From the NCBI GenBank assembly GCA_018333515.1, contig JAGXSZ010000022.1, positions 62,001-126,000 of the forward strand: a stretch of DNA of 64,000 nucleotides, read 5' to 3'. Positions 34,558 to 43,506 of the stretch are shown in pieces. The first letter of the stretch is position 1. Each line of letters starts with the position of its first letter. This stretch comes from Actinomycetota bacterium. Lineage in GTDB: Bacteria > Actinomycetota > Aquicultoria > Aquicultorales > Aquicultoraceae. Position numbers and translations under genes: made by a program. The notes under the pieces are model-generated. The model made no database searches and was not told the DNA's origin. It worked only from the letters and a program-made list of their open reading frames with translations.

Positions 34558-37293
34558 TTAGGGGGATGCGACACGCCGCTCGCTATGGCGCACTCGCCAC
34601 TTGTCGAGTTCGCTCGCGGCTAGAACCGTTGAGCCGACCACGACGGCTATCGCGAGTTCTTCGAAAGAGAGAGCGGTCGTTCGGAAGAGCAACCGCATTG
34701 TCGGGACATATAGAAGAGATAATTGCGCAACGAGCGCCGCGAGCATGCTAAAGAGAAGAAACTTGTTGTCGGCTAAGTTTTGCTTAAAAGCGGAGAGCCT
34801 CTCCGAACGCGAGTTGACTACATGGAAGAATTGCGCGAAGACGATGGTCGTAAGAGCCATCGTGCGCGCATGCTCGAGCGACGCGCCCTCGTTCAAAGTC
34901 GAGACAAAGACCGCATAACTCGAAAGACCAACGACTACGCCGAGAAGAGCGAGGCGCAGCAAGAGCGTCCGGTTGAGAACCCCCTCCCTTGGGTCTCGCG
35001 GCGGTCTCTCTTCAACGCCCGGCTCTTTCGGGTCGAACGCTAGCGCAACGTCTTGGAGGCCGTTGGTGACAAGGTTCATCCATAAGATTTGCGCCGGCAA
35101 AAACATCAAAGGGTATCCCGTCACAATTGCCGCAAGTATCGCGATGAGAATGCCGGCGCCGGTCGTAAGAAGGAAGAAGGTGACTTTTCGTATATTGTCG
35201 AACGCGACCCGGCCTTCTATAAGCGCCCGGTAAATACTCGCGAAATTATCGTCGACGATGACCATGTCGCTCGCTTCTTTCGCGACATCGGTCCCGGTGA
35301 TACCCATCGCGGCGCCTATATGCGCCGCTTTTAACGCGGCGGCATCGTTTACACCGTCGCCGGTGACCGCGACGATTTCGCCATTCGCCTTCAGGGCGTT
35401 TACGATTCGCAGTTTATGGTGGGGCGATACGCGCGCGAAAACCGGGACCGTTTTCACGATATCCCGGAGTTGGTCTTCGCTCATATCGTCCAATTCACGA
35501 CCGGTTACCGCCACATCGGTCTCTCCGGCGATTCCCATCATCCCGCCTATCGAGAGCGCTGTTCGCGCATTGTCACCGGTTATCATGATAACCCGAATCC
35601 CCGCTTGCTCCGCCGATTTAATCGCTTCGACGGCTTGAGGCCGCGGCGGGTCCATCATGCCTTGCAGGCCGATAAAGGTGAGGTCGAAAACATCTTTGTG
35701 GATTACTTCAGTTGTCGCGGGCGGCACCTCTTTAAGGGCCATGCCCAACACGCGCAAACCCCGATCGGCAAATTCATCGGCTTTTACTAGAATATCCTTC
35801 TTATCGATTGGCGCGCCGCCTTCAACACCGGCAACCGTCTTGGAGAGCGAGAGGAGCTTTTCGGGCGCGCCTTTTACGAGAATGAAGACCTTGTCTCTCA
35901 CTTTATTCAAAGTCGCCATGTACTGAAGCTCCGATTCGAACGGCACCATATCGAGCTGCGGGCATTCGTGTTTTTCGCGCTCCTCATCCATGCCCGCCCT
36001 AAACGCGGCGACCATAAGCGACACCTCGGTCGGGTCACCATGGGCGACCCACCGGTCTTCCTTTTTTATGAGTTCCGATTCGCCCGCCAGCAGTCCGATG
36101 CGGAGTGTCCACTCGAGGATTTCGTCTTCGCGCAAATCGACCGCCTCTTTCGGTTCCGCGTCATTCTTCGTGACAAGTCCGATTGGCTCGTAGCCGGTTC
36201 CCTCGACAGAATACCCGCCGCCGCCGGCCCATATCTTCTGAACCGACATCTCGTTGCGCGTGAGCGTCCCGGTCTTGTCCGACCCGATGACCGTGCTGCT
36301 GCCTATCGTTTCAATAGCAGGCAAGTATCGGATAATAGCTTTTTGGCGGGCCATCCGATTTACCGCCACCGCAAGCGCTATCGTCAAAGCCACCGGCAGT
36401 CCCTCGGGCACAATGGCGACCGCCATAGCGATCATGGTCAGCAATAGCTGGACGATGTCTTCACCCTGCGCCAGGCCGATACCGAGACCGGCGATGCCGG
36501 ATCCCGCGACGATGATGATAATAAACTTGCTAAGCGCGTCAATCCTTCCTTGGAGCGGAGTTTTTATGGCTCCGACCGCCCTGACATCCTCTGAGATTTG
36601 CCCGAGCTGTGTCGCGCGCCCGGTCGCCACGACTACGCCGGCCGCGCGCCCGGCCGTTACTATGCTCCCCATAAAGACTATGTTGGTTTGTTCGAAAGCC
36701 TGGAGGTTTTCTCTCGGTATGGCCTCCGCGGTCTTCGACACCGGAACGGACTCCCCCGTAAACGCCGACTCGTCTATCTGAAACTCTTTTACATGGTAAA
36801 GACGGATATCGGCCGGTACCTTCCGCCCCGACTGGAGCGTGACGATGTCGCCGGGGACGATGAATTCGGCATCGATGTCCTGTTCAAAGCCGTCTCTGAC
36901 GACGAACGCTTTGAGCGCCAATAGTTTTTTCAGCGAGCGAACGGACTCCTCGGCCTTGTACTCTTGGACAAACCCGATGACGGCATTGAGTATGACAACG
37001 GTTAAAATCACACCGGCGTCGATATAGTCCCGCAGAAGGATGGTTATAGTCGCGGCGATGAGAAGTATGTATATGAGCGGATTTTTGAACTGGTGGAGAA
37101 CGGTCCGCCACACCGGCACCCTCTCGTCTTCCACAAGCTTATTCAGCCCGTATCTATCGAGTCTCGCTTTGGCCTCGGCTTGCGACAAGCCGTCGACGCC
37201 GGTTCTAAATTGTTCGAAGATGTCATCGATGGGCTTTATATACCACGCTTGCGCGCGCTCATCGCGACCCGACTCTTCTTTTCGTGTGGCCAT
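34558..37293 (-). CDS. P-type cation-transporting ATPase (Ca2+/PacL-SERCA-like)
   Basis: About 911 residues from ATG 37293 (GGAGGG just upstream); a TTG 24 nt earlier is possible. N-terminal cation-ATPase domain, TGESVPVSK, M4 motif PEGLPVAL, phosphorylation site SDKTGTLTRNEM, nucleotide-binding VKGAPE, hinge TGDGVNDAAALKAAHIG, and four or more C-terminal membrane helices. PEGLP in M4 fits the Ca2+/Mn2+ (P2A) group; ion not proven. It breaks the usual rpmF-plsX link and has its own 150-bp gap on the plsX side. Confidence 0.92.
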   Translation of the reverse strand: MATRKEESGRDERAQAWYIKPIDDIFEQFRTGVDGLSQAEAKARLDRYGLNKLVEDERVPVWRTVLHQFKNPLIYILLIAATITILLRDYIDAGVILTVVILNAVIGFVQEYKAEESVRSLKKLLALKAFVVRDGFEQDIDAEFIVPGDIVTLQSGRKVPADIRLYHVKEFQIDESAFTGESVPVSKTAEAIPRENLQAFEQTNIVFMGSIVTAGRAAGVVVATGRATQLGQISEDVRAVGAIKTPLQGRIDALSKFIIIIVAGSGIAGLGIGLAQGEDIVQLLLTMIAMAVAIVPEGLPVALTIALAVAVNRMARQKAIIRYLPAIETIGSSTVIGSDKTGTLTRNEMSVQKIWAGGGGYSVEGTGYEPIGLVTKNDAEPKEAVDLREDEILEWTLRIGLLAGESELIKKEDRWVAHGDPTEVSLMVAAFRAGMDEEREKHECPQLDMVPFESELQYMATLNKVRDKVFILVKGAPEKLLSLSKTVAGVEGGAPIDKKDILVKADEFADRGLRVLGMALKEVPPATTEVIHKDVFDLTFIGLQGMMDPPRPQAVEAIKSAEQAGIRVIMITGDNARTALSIGGMMGIAGETDVAVTGRELDDMSEDQLRDIVKTVPVFARVSPHHKLRIVNALKANGEIVAVTGDGVNDAAALKAAHIGAAMGITGTDVAKEASDMVIVDDNFASIYRALIEGRVAFDNIRKVTFFLLTTGAGILIAILAAIVTGYPLMFLPAQILWMNLVTNGLQDVALAFDPKEPGVEERPPRDPREGVLNRTLLLRLALLGVVVGLSSYAVFVSTLNEGASLEHARTMALTTIVFAQFFHVVNSRSERLSAFKQNLADNKFLLFSMLAALVAQLSLLYVPTMRLLFRTTALSFEELAIAVVVGSTVLAASELDKWRVRHSERRVASP

Positions 37294-37402
37294 AGCCCTC
37301 CGATTGTCGACACCCAAAAATCGCCGCGCTAAGTCATAGCGGCGATGCGTAAGGAGAAACTCTGCATTTTAATTTTCATACCCAAAGAAGCGATGCCCTA
37401 AT
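37294..37402. other. Spacer between P-type ATPase start and cytochrome-c remnant
   Basis: About 110 bp, partly AT-rich around 37360-37380. It contains the ATPase leader on the minus strand and a possible 8-bp inverted repeat CGCCGCGCTAAGTCATAGCGGCG at 37322-37344. No gene seen. Confidence 0.3.
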
Positions 37403-37528
37403 TCTAAAAGAGCGATTACGCGTGGTCTTGAGCCGGACGGCGAGCGCTTAAGCGACAATATGCCGCGCCGGCAGATGTCCGAGCGAGACCTCGACGACCT
37501 TATAGATTATTTGAAAACGCTCGATTAA
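37403..37528 (+). pseudogene. Cytochrome c C-terminal remnant
   Basis: A plus-strand frame with no N-terminal part reads SKRAITRGLEPDGERL, then MPRRQMSERDLDDLIDYLKTLD and a stop at 37526. This is the C-terminal end of a class I c-type cytochrome: the MP motif supplies the axial Met and the terminal helix has the D-LI-YLKTL pattern. The heme-attachment CxxCH and everything before it are missing; the frame opens after a TAA at 37370. It is the stump of a deleted gene. Confidence 0.65.
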
Positions 37529-37542
37529 TAGGAGGGATAGAG

Positions 37543-37597
37543 ATGCCGTGTCCATTCTGACCGGGCGGAAACTTCGGCTTCGATGCCGGCAGAACAT
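37543..37597 (+). pseudogene. Possible truncated gene start after the cytochrome remnant
   Basis: Fifteen nt after the cytochrome remnant stop, AGGAGG and 7 nt of spacing lead to ATG CCG TGT CCA TTC TGA. Past the TGA the frame continues PGGNFGFDAGRT and then stops. A strong ribosome site before a five-codon frame suggests a gene that once followed the cytochrome and was cut. Too short to name. Confidence 0.3.
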
Positions 37598-37640
37598 AAA
37601 AAAACCGCGAGGCCGACGATTCTCATTTCGGCCTTCGCTT
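37598..37640 (-). terminator. Rho-independent terminator of the rpmF operon
   Basis: Minus strand: GCGAAGGCCGA ... TCGGCC-TCGC with one bulge, then GG and TTTTTTT. It lies ~100 nt after the rpmF stop. Confidence 0.8.
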
Positions 37641-37738
37641 TTGCTTGGGACCCGCAATGGGACAACAATTCTCGGAGAGCGACCACAACTATCCTAAGCC
37701 GTAGTTGCCGTCAATCCGTGTTGGCTCCATGTCGGCTA

Positions 37739-37918
37739 TTACTCTACTTCCAAGACCTGTGTGCGATTATAGTATCCGCAGGTTTTGCAGACGCGGTGGG
37801 TCAACTTTACGTCGTGGCACTGCGGGCACTCTACCAGCGAAGGGCCTGAAATCGCACGCCATGTCGCGCGTCTCGAGTCTCTTCTCGCTTTCGAAGTCCT
37901 TCTCTTAGGTACAGCCAT
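37739..37918 (-). CDS. rpmF: 50S ribosomal protein L32
   Basis: 59 residues. MAVPKRRTSKARRDSRRA at the start is the L32 signature, and CPQC (31-34) with CKTC (44-47) forms the zinc ribbon, so this is the zinc-binding form. It ends YYNRTQVLEVE. GGGAGGTG lies upstream at slightly long spacing (10 nt). It follows the DUF177 gene, the standard yceD-rpmF pair. A terminator follows and separates it from the ATPase and plsX. Confidence 0.96.
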   Translation of the reverse strand: MAVPKRRTSKARRDSRRATWRAISGPSLVECPQCHDVKLTHRVCKTCGYYNRTQVLEVE

Positions 37919-38090
37919 TTGTCACGCACCTCCCTTAACAAAATAAATATACGCGCGGCGGCTTAAATAAAATCGTCCTCGCGCTCTGCGCGTTTAGCTT
38001 CATAATAATCCGCATTAAACCGGCCTCGCCGTGCGGACAACATTATTATTTTACACGCGAAGGCTCCCCATGTCCATAGTGGTTCGCCGG

Positions 38091-38636
38091 CTAGCCCTCG
38101 GCTTTTCCCACACCCTCGTCCTCTCGGCCTTTTAGCAGCTGTCGCAAGACCCCCATCCGCGCGTCGACCTTCTCTTCGTCGTGCGCCTCGTGTTTCTCAT
38201 CGATGCGCTCGCCGCAGACCGGGCATATGCCGGCGCAGGCGTCGTCGCAGAGCGGCTTCATCGGAACGGCAAGGACAAACGCTTCTTCCGCCGCCGGCCC
38301 GAGGTCGACGCGGGTATCATCCATAACATACGTCTCTTCATCGGGCAGCTTTTCCGTCGCGAAGACCTCGTCCGCGCGCCACTCGACCGGAAACCCGAAC
38401 TCGCCCAGACAGCGGCTGCATTCGAGAATCATCTCGGTCGATACCTTGCCCGTTACGCGCACCCCGCGCCCGGTGTTTTCGAGCTTGATGTCGAAAAGAA
38501 CCGGTTTGCTAAAGGTGTATTTTGTGGTCTCGGAGACTATGGGATTGAAATCCTGTTCGAACCTATAGCTCTGCTCCAAGCCCACATCACCAAGGATCTC
38601 TTTAGCATCGATAATCACTCTGTTCACAGCAATCAC
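38091..38636 (-). CDS. DUF177/YceD family protein
   Basis: 181 residues. Conserved core ECSRCLGEFGFPVEW with a CxxC pair (about 94-97), and C-terminal DDACAGICPVCGE (second Cys cluster). YceD-type proteins are linked to 23S rRNA accumulation and almost always sit before rpmF, as here. Molecular activity is unknown. Confidence 0.92.
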   Translation of the reverse strand: MIAVNRVIIDAKEILGDVGLEQSYRFEQDFNPIVSETTKYTFSKPVLFDIKLENTGRGVRVTGKVSTEMILECSRCLGEFGFPVEWRADEVFATEKLPDEETYVMDDTRVDLGPAAEEAFVLAVPMKPLCDDACAGICPVCGERIDEKHEAHDEEKVDARMGVLRQLLKGREDEGVGKAEG

Positions 38637-38787
38637 GGCCTCTCCAATCCGAGGTCTACAATCTTATTATGACCATAATCGATATCTTCAATCCCTAACG
38701 GATCGATTCATAGAAAAAGCCCCTGTGTTAAGCACAAGAACTTCCTTTTAGGAGCACAAAATAATCGTATTAATTATACTTCGCGGG

Positions 38788-39240
38788 TTATCGCTCCAAC
38801 CGGCCTTGTAGCCGGTCGCGTCCCCGTTGAACCGCCGTCAGTAATTTGCCTAGGTTTACTTCGAGGTTCGCCAACATCTCATCGGCGTAATCTTCGGCAC
38901 CGAGCCTTATCTCGCGCTCCCTTGCCTGCGCCGCTTCGATAATGTCGTTCGCCCTCCGCTCCGCCAGCCTTACGATTTCTTTCTCTTTTAGCATCTCTTC
39001 GGCTCGCATCCTGGCTTCGTCTATGACCCGTTCGGCTTCTTTGTCGGCCTCATCGATCATTTCTTGCCGTTCTTTCACAATCCAACGCGCGGTTTTGAGT
39101 TCCTCGGGAAGGGCGGCGCGAAGTTCGTCGATTATCTCGTACATCCTCTGCTCTTGAAGGACGACCGACCCCGATAAAGGAACCTTACGCCCGTTGGCTA
39201 TTACATCCTCAAGCCGATCAATAAGGCCCAATATATCCAT
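38788..39240 (-). CDS. Coiled-coil protein of the SepIVA/DivIVA-like type
   Basis: 150 residues, nearly all charged helix. N-terminal MDILGLIDRLEDVIANGRKV resembles the DivIVA-like N-terminus, followed by a long coiled coil with AEEMLKEKEIVRLAERRAND. In mycobacteria the DivIVA-like septum factor SepIVA (Rv2927c) is encoded beside DUF177 and rnc, and this gene has a matching place. Function in cell division is inferred from this. AGGAGGTAGCAGAATAG precedes the ATG. Confidence 0.78.
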   Translation of the reverse strand: MDILGLIDRLEDVIANGRKVPLSGSVVLQEQRMYEIIDELRAALPEELKTARWIVKERQEMIDEADKEAERVIDEARMRAEEMLKEKEIVRLAERRANDIIEAAQAREREIRLGAEDYADEMLANLEVNLGKLLTAVQRGRDRLQGRLER

Positions 39241-39262
39241 CTATTCTGCTACCTCCCGTGGC

Positions 39263-39739
39263 TTATGCCAGCGCTCTGCGTAATGATTCTTCGACATTGG
39301 GCGAGACAAGTCCTTTTACGCTGCCATCGTACATCGCAATCTCTTTGATGATGCTCGAGCTGAGATAGGCGTACTCGGGGCTCGCCATCATAAAGACCGT
39401 CTCGATTTCCGAGTTCAACCTTCTATTTAATTGAGCCATCTGGAATTCGTGTTCGAAATCCGAGACGGCTCTCAATCCCCTCACAATCACCTTGGCATTG
39501 TGCAACTTGACAAAATCGACCAGTAGGCCCGTAAAAGAATCTACGGCTATGGTCGGGTCCCAGGATACCGCATCCTTGACCATTTCCACTCTTTCTTCGA
39601 GGCTAAAGAGAGGTTTTTTGCCTGGATTTATGACTACCCCTACGATCACGCGCTCGTATAAATCTTTTGCACGCTTGATGATATCGATGTGGCCTGCCGT
39701 TATGGGATCGAAACTCCCCGGCACAACAGCAATCGTCAT
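39263..39739 (-). CDS. coaD: Phosphopantetheine adenylyltransferase
   Basis: 158 residues, normal size. VVPGSFDPITAGHIDII (nucleotidyltransferase T/HxGH), VRGLRAVSDFEHEFQMAQLN and YLSSSIIKEIA. Fourth step of coenzyme A synthesis. ATGA overlap with the rsmD stop. Confidence 0.98.
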   Translation of the reverse strand: MTIAVVPGSFDPITAGHIDIIKRAKDLYERVIVGVVINPGKKPLFSLEERVEMVKDAVSWDPTIAVDSFTGLLVDFVKLHNAKVIVRGLRAVSDFEHEFQMAQLNRRLNSEIETVFMMASPEYAYLSSSIIKEIAMYDGSVKGLVSPNVEESLRRALA

Positions 39740-40308
39740 CTGTCGCCTTTCATATAATAAAACGTGATGGCCGTATCCCCATAAGTCCTGGTCGAGCCGA
39801 TTCTCAGTCCCGCCGGTTCGCGGGGATTGCTTTTTGCCGAATGCTCCAAGACAAGCAAGCCATCGTCACATAGTAAATCCGATGCAAGCTTACTTAGGAT
39901 TGCATCTAAAAAGGATACGCTAATTCTATAAGGAGGGTCAAGAAAAATCAAATCAAATCTGACCCCTTGCTTGCCGAGTCGATCTAGAACTCTCTCGGCA
40001 TCTTGCGTCAGCACGCTCGCCCTAGCCGCTAATTTTGTGAGATCCAAATTTCTTTTGATTAGCTCTGTCGAAATCCGGCTTATATCGACGAAGTAGGCGA
40101 ATTTCGCACCGCGACTGAGCGATTCTATGCCGAGCGCTCCGGTTCCCGCAAAGAGGTCGAGAACGACGGTGTCGCGCGCGGCGTCGCCGATTATATTGAA
40201 AAGCGATTCCTTGACCCGGTCCGCGGTCGGGCGAATATCCAACCCCTTGGGAGCTAGAAGCCTTATTCCTTTCGCGCTTCCCGAAATCACCCGCATTATC
40301 TTGCTCAC
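39736..40308 (-). CDS. rsmD: 16S rRNA (guanine966-N2)-methyltransferase RsmD
   Basis: 190 residues. RVISGSAKGIRLLAPKG, RPTADRVKESLFNI, SAM site VLDLFAGTGALGIESLSRGA and catalytic LIFLDPPY. Modifies 16S rRNA. Overlaps coaD, the common rsmD-coaD pair. Confidence 0.96.
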   Translation of the reverse strand: MSKIMRVISGSAKGIRLLAPKGLDIRPTADRVKESLFNIIGDAARDTVVLDLFAGTGALGIESLSRGAKFAYFVDISRISTELIKRNLDLTKLAARASVLTQDAERVLDRLGKQGVRFDLIFLDPPYRISVSFLDAILSKLASDLLCDDGLLVLEHSAKSNPREPAGLRIGSTRTYGDTAITFYYMKGDR

Positions 40309-40330
40309 CGCTTATCATTATCGTTGTTAT

Positions 40331-40392
40331 TTTAAGGGCTTTCGCCTTTATTCTCGATCTGGCTTGTCGGCCTAAAGAGCTGAGCTACGAGT
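40331..40392. repeat. Degenerate fragment of the palindromic element (copy 3)
   Basis: Contains CTAAAGAGCTGAGCTACGAG and AAGGGCTTTCGCC, similar to the arms of the elements at 22339 and 60874. The outer CAGGGATTTT ends are absent. Lies between recG and rsmD. Confidence 0.4.
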
Positions 40393-40411
40393 TTGCGCAC
40401 TCGGCACACCT

Positions 40412-42499
40412 CTAAGCCTGGAACAGCCAGTCCAGGTTGTGCGCGAAGCGAGTCCTTATCTCTTCCCGCAACATCCGGTTCTCGGGCTTCGCGAGCGCCG
40501 GGTCGCTTTCGACGATTGAAAACGCCTCGCGCCGGGCATCCGTCAGTATCTCATAATCGCGCGTGAGCTTCGCTATCCGCAAGTCCGGCAAACCCGATTG
40601 CCGCGTGCCGAAGAGCTGCCCTTCGCCGCGAATCCGCAGGTCGGCCTCGGCCAGTTTAAATCCGTCCTTGATTGTTCGGATGGCGTTTATCCGCTGTTTG
40701 CCCTCATCGGTCGTCGGCTCGCCGAAGAGGATGCAATAAGATTTGAGACCGCTCCTGCCGATGCGCCCCCTTAACTGGTGGAGCTGCGCGAGCCCGAAAC
40801 GTTCGGCGTCCTCAATCAGCATGACCGTCGCGTTCGCGACATCTATGCCGACCTCGATGACGGTCGTCGATATCAAGATATCCAATTCGCCCCGAGCAAA
40901 TTGCGCCATTACCTCTTGCTTCTCGCCCGACTTCAACCGGCCGTGAATCAGGCCGACCCTCAAATCGGGAAAGACCTCCGTTTGCAGGCGCTCCGCCTCC
41001 CGCATCACCGCCCTTACCTCTATCTTATCCGATTCCTCGATAAGCGGGCAGACGATATATGCCTGGTGCCCGTCGGCTACCTCGCGCCGCACCTTTTCAT
41101 AGGCCTGCTCGCGCTTGTCGGCGCGGCAGAGCAAGGTGTCGACGTGCGCGCCCGGCTCCCGGCCCCCCGGGAGTTCCTTGATGATGGTGACGTCCAAATC
41201 CCCGTAGAGAGTGAGCGAGAGCGTCCTCGGTATCGGGGTCGCGCTCATTATCAGGATGTCGGGGTGGTAGCCCTTTTCTTTGAGGTACATCCGCTGCTGC
41301 ACGCCGAACCGGTGCTGCTCGTCGATGACGGCGAGCCCCAGCATCTTGAAGTCGACATCGTTCTGGATTATCGCGTGCGTGCCGATTATTAGGTCTATAT
41401 CGCCCGCCTTGACGCCCTCGCGCAGCACTTCTCGCTCTTTCTGCGACATCGACCCGATAAGCAGCGCGGTACTTACGCCAAGCTTATCGACTATATCCTT
41501 TATCTTCCCGTAATGCTGGACGGCTAAGACCTCGGTCGGCGCCATCATCGTCGCCTGATAGCCGCCCTGAATCGCCGCCAGCAGGGCAAATAGGGCGACG
41601 ATGGTCTTGCCTGAACCGACCTCGCCCTGGAGCAGCCGATTCATCGGGCTGTTGCGCTCCATGTCATCCTGAATCTCACCAATCGCGCTCGTCTGGTCAC
41701 CGGTAAGCTCGAACGGCAGGCTTCGCAAAAGCCCGTCCGTAAGCACGCCGTCGCGTTTGTGTGCGACGCCCTTTAAGTCGCTTTCGATTCGTCTCTTGCG
41801 CGCCGCCAGCCCCGCCTGCATCAGGAAGAGTTCCTCGAAGATAAGGCGGTGCCGAGCCTGAAGAAGGAGTTCGCGTTCGGTCGGGAAGTGTATTTCGCGC
41901 AAAGCTTCGGCCCGAGGCGGCAAACCTTTCTTTGCGATAAGCGCTTGCGGCAAGGTCTCGGCGATATCCCCGTATTCATCGAGCGCGTTTTTGAGTATCC
42001 GCCTCATAATATTGGGGGTGACGTTTTTTGTCGCCGGGTGTACCGGCACGATGCGCCCCGAGTGAATCGGCTCGCCGGCGGCCTCGCCGACAATATCATA
42101 CATGGGGTTATCCATCTGATACCGGTTGAACTTATAATTCACCTTCCCGCTAAAAGAGACTTGCATCCCTTCTTTAAGACGGGTCGCGACATAGTCTTGG
42201 TTGAACCAAACGCCCTTTATGTAGCCCGTCCCGTCGAAAAGCGCCACTTCGACTATGCGCAGCCCGGTCCTGACGCGCTTCTTGCCGACCTCGCGCACCT
42301 CTCCGACAATCGTGACATGCTCGCCGCCGCGGACCTCGTTTATCTTCTTCATCTTCGAGAGGTCGAGGTATTTGTGGGGGAAATGGAACAGGAGGTCGCC
42401 GACGGTCTCAATGCCCAGCTTCTTGAGGCTCTGGGCAATCGCGGAACCGACGAATTTCACATTTATAACGGGCAAATCCAGCGACGGATTCCGGCTCAT
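40412..42499 (-). CDS. recG: ATP-dependent DNA helicase RecG
   Basis: 695 residues. N-terminal wedge/OB domain; helicase motifs GEVGSGKTIVALFALL (about 291), APTEVLA, DEQHRFG, MSATPIPRTL, then STTVIEVGIDVANAT and QLRGRIGRSG. Unwinds branched DNA and regresses stalled forks. Normal length. Confidence 0.97.
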   Translation of the reverse strand: MSRNPSLDLPVINVKFVGSAIAQSLKKLGIETVGDLLFHFPHKYLDLSKMKKINEVRGGEHVTIVGEVREVGKKRVRTGLRIVEVALFDGTGYIKGVWFNQDYVATRLKEGMQVSFSGKVNYKFNRYQMDNPMYDIVGEAAGEPIHSGRIVPVHPATKNVTPNIMRRILKNALDEYGDIAETLPQALIAKKGLPPRAEALREIHFPTERELLLQARHRLIFEELFLMQAGLAARKRRIESDLKGVAHKRDGVLTDGLLRSLPFELTGDQTSAIGEIQDDMERNSPMNRLLQGEVGSGKTIVALFALLAAIQGGYQATMMAPTEVLAVQHYGKIKDIVDKLGVSTALLIGSMSQKEREVLREGVKAGDIDLIIGTHAIIQNDVDFKMLGLAVIDEQHRFGVQQRMYLKEKGYHPDILIMSATPIPRTLSLTLYGDLDVTIIKELPGGREPGAHVDTLLCRADKREQAYEKVRREVADGHQAYIVCPLIEESDKIEVRAVMREAERLQTEVFPDLRVGLIHGRLKSGEKQEVMAQFARGELDILISTTVIEVGIDVANATVMLIEDAERFGLAQLHQLRGRIGRSGLKSYCILFGEPTTDEGKQRINAIRTIKDGFKLAEADLRIRGEGQLFGTRQSGLPDLRIAKLTRDYEILTDARREAFSIVESDPALAKPENRMLREEIRTRFAHNLDWLFQA

Positions 42500-42568
42500 T
42501 ATTAGACAATCCTTTAGTCTGGTTAAACGGAGTGCGGAAGTCGCACGGCCCTGGCTTATGCGCGGGCC

Positions 42569-43408
42569 TTAGCCGTGAGGGTGGTACATTATGCCGAAGG
42601 CGCCGGGTCCGACGTAAGTCCCTATTACGCTGCCGATCTGCGTCGCTAGGACTAGGTCGTATGCTATTCCCGCGTCCTTTATGTGCTCCTCGAGTTCGCG
42701 CGCGGCCTCGGGAGTATCCGCGTGGATGATCCCGATAGTGAGGCGCTCGGCGCTCTGGGCGCTAAGAAGCTCGACTATTTCCTTAAATATCTTCTTGCGT
42801 CCTTTGACCTTTTTAAACGGCACGACCATGCCGTCCTCGAGTGTGAGTATCGGTTTGATGTTAAGAATGGAGCCCGCCAACGCCTGCGCTTTGCCGATTC
42901 GCCCGCCCAACTCCAGATATTTAAGGGTGTCGACACAGAACAGCAACCGCGTATCCCTGACGAGCGCGTCTATCAAAGCGGTCATCTCGGCCACGTTTTG
43001 GCCCGCGTTACGCGCCTTTATGGCTTCGTTTACTATAAAAGCCGTGCCTACGCTCGCCAGCTTGCTGTCTACGACCGTCACCGGAACGTTGACGTTTTGG
43101 CGTGCTATGTCCGCCGATTGAATCGTTCCGCTAAGATGCCCGGATAGGTGAATCGAGAAGATGTGGTCGTACGACTCGTACTTCGAGTACGCCTCAATAA
43201 ACTCCTGAACCGTCGGCTGAGAGGTCTTGGGGAGTATGTCCGACGAACGCAACATCGGGTAGAATTTCTCGGGCGGCATCTCTATCCAATCCTTGTAGGC
43301 CTCTTCCCCGAAACGGACCATAAGCGGGACCATCGTCACATCATTTTCGTCATAGTAAGTGAGCGCCATATCGGCAGTGCTATCCGTAACAATCGCAATC
43401 TTAGCCAT
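42569..43408 (-). CDS. DegV-family fatty-acid-binding protein (FakB-like)
   Basis: 279 residues from ATG 43408 (GAGG 6 nt upstream). DegV fold: AIVTDSTADM near the start, IHLSGHLSGTIQSA, VDSKLASVGTAFIVNEAIKA, CVDTLKYLELGGRIGK, and IGSVIGTYVGPGAFGIMY at the end. In Gram-positives DegV proteins act as FakB subunits that present a bound fatty acid to the kinase FakA, whose likely gene is directly upstream. Confidence 0.9.
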   Translation of the reverse strand: MAKIAIVTDSTADMALTYYDENDVTMVPLMVRFGEEAYKDWIEMPPEKFYPMLRSSDILPKTSQPTVQEFIEAYSKYESYDHIFSIHLSGHLSGTIQSADIARQNVNVPVTVVDSKLASVGTAFIVNEAIKARNAGQNVAEMTALIDALVRDTRLLFCVDTLKYLELGGRIGKAQALAGSILNIKPILTLEDGMVVPFKKVKGRKKIFKEIVELLSAQSAERLTIGIIHADTPEAARELEEHIKDAGIAYDLVLATQIGSVIGTYVGPGAFGIMYHPHG

Positions 43409-43506
43409 CGACAACCTCGCACTTCAACTTATGCCTACATTAATAAGAATATCCCTACTTGGTAAGATTTTAGCCGGTCTACTTATTCTACGCCGCCGTT
43501 GCGGGC

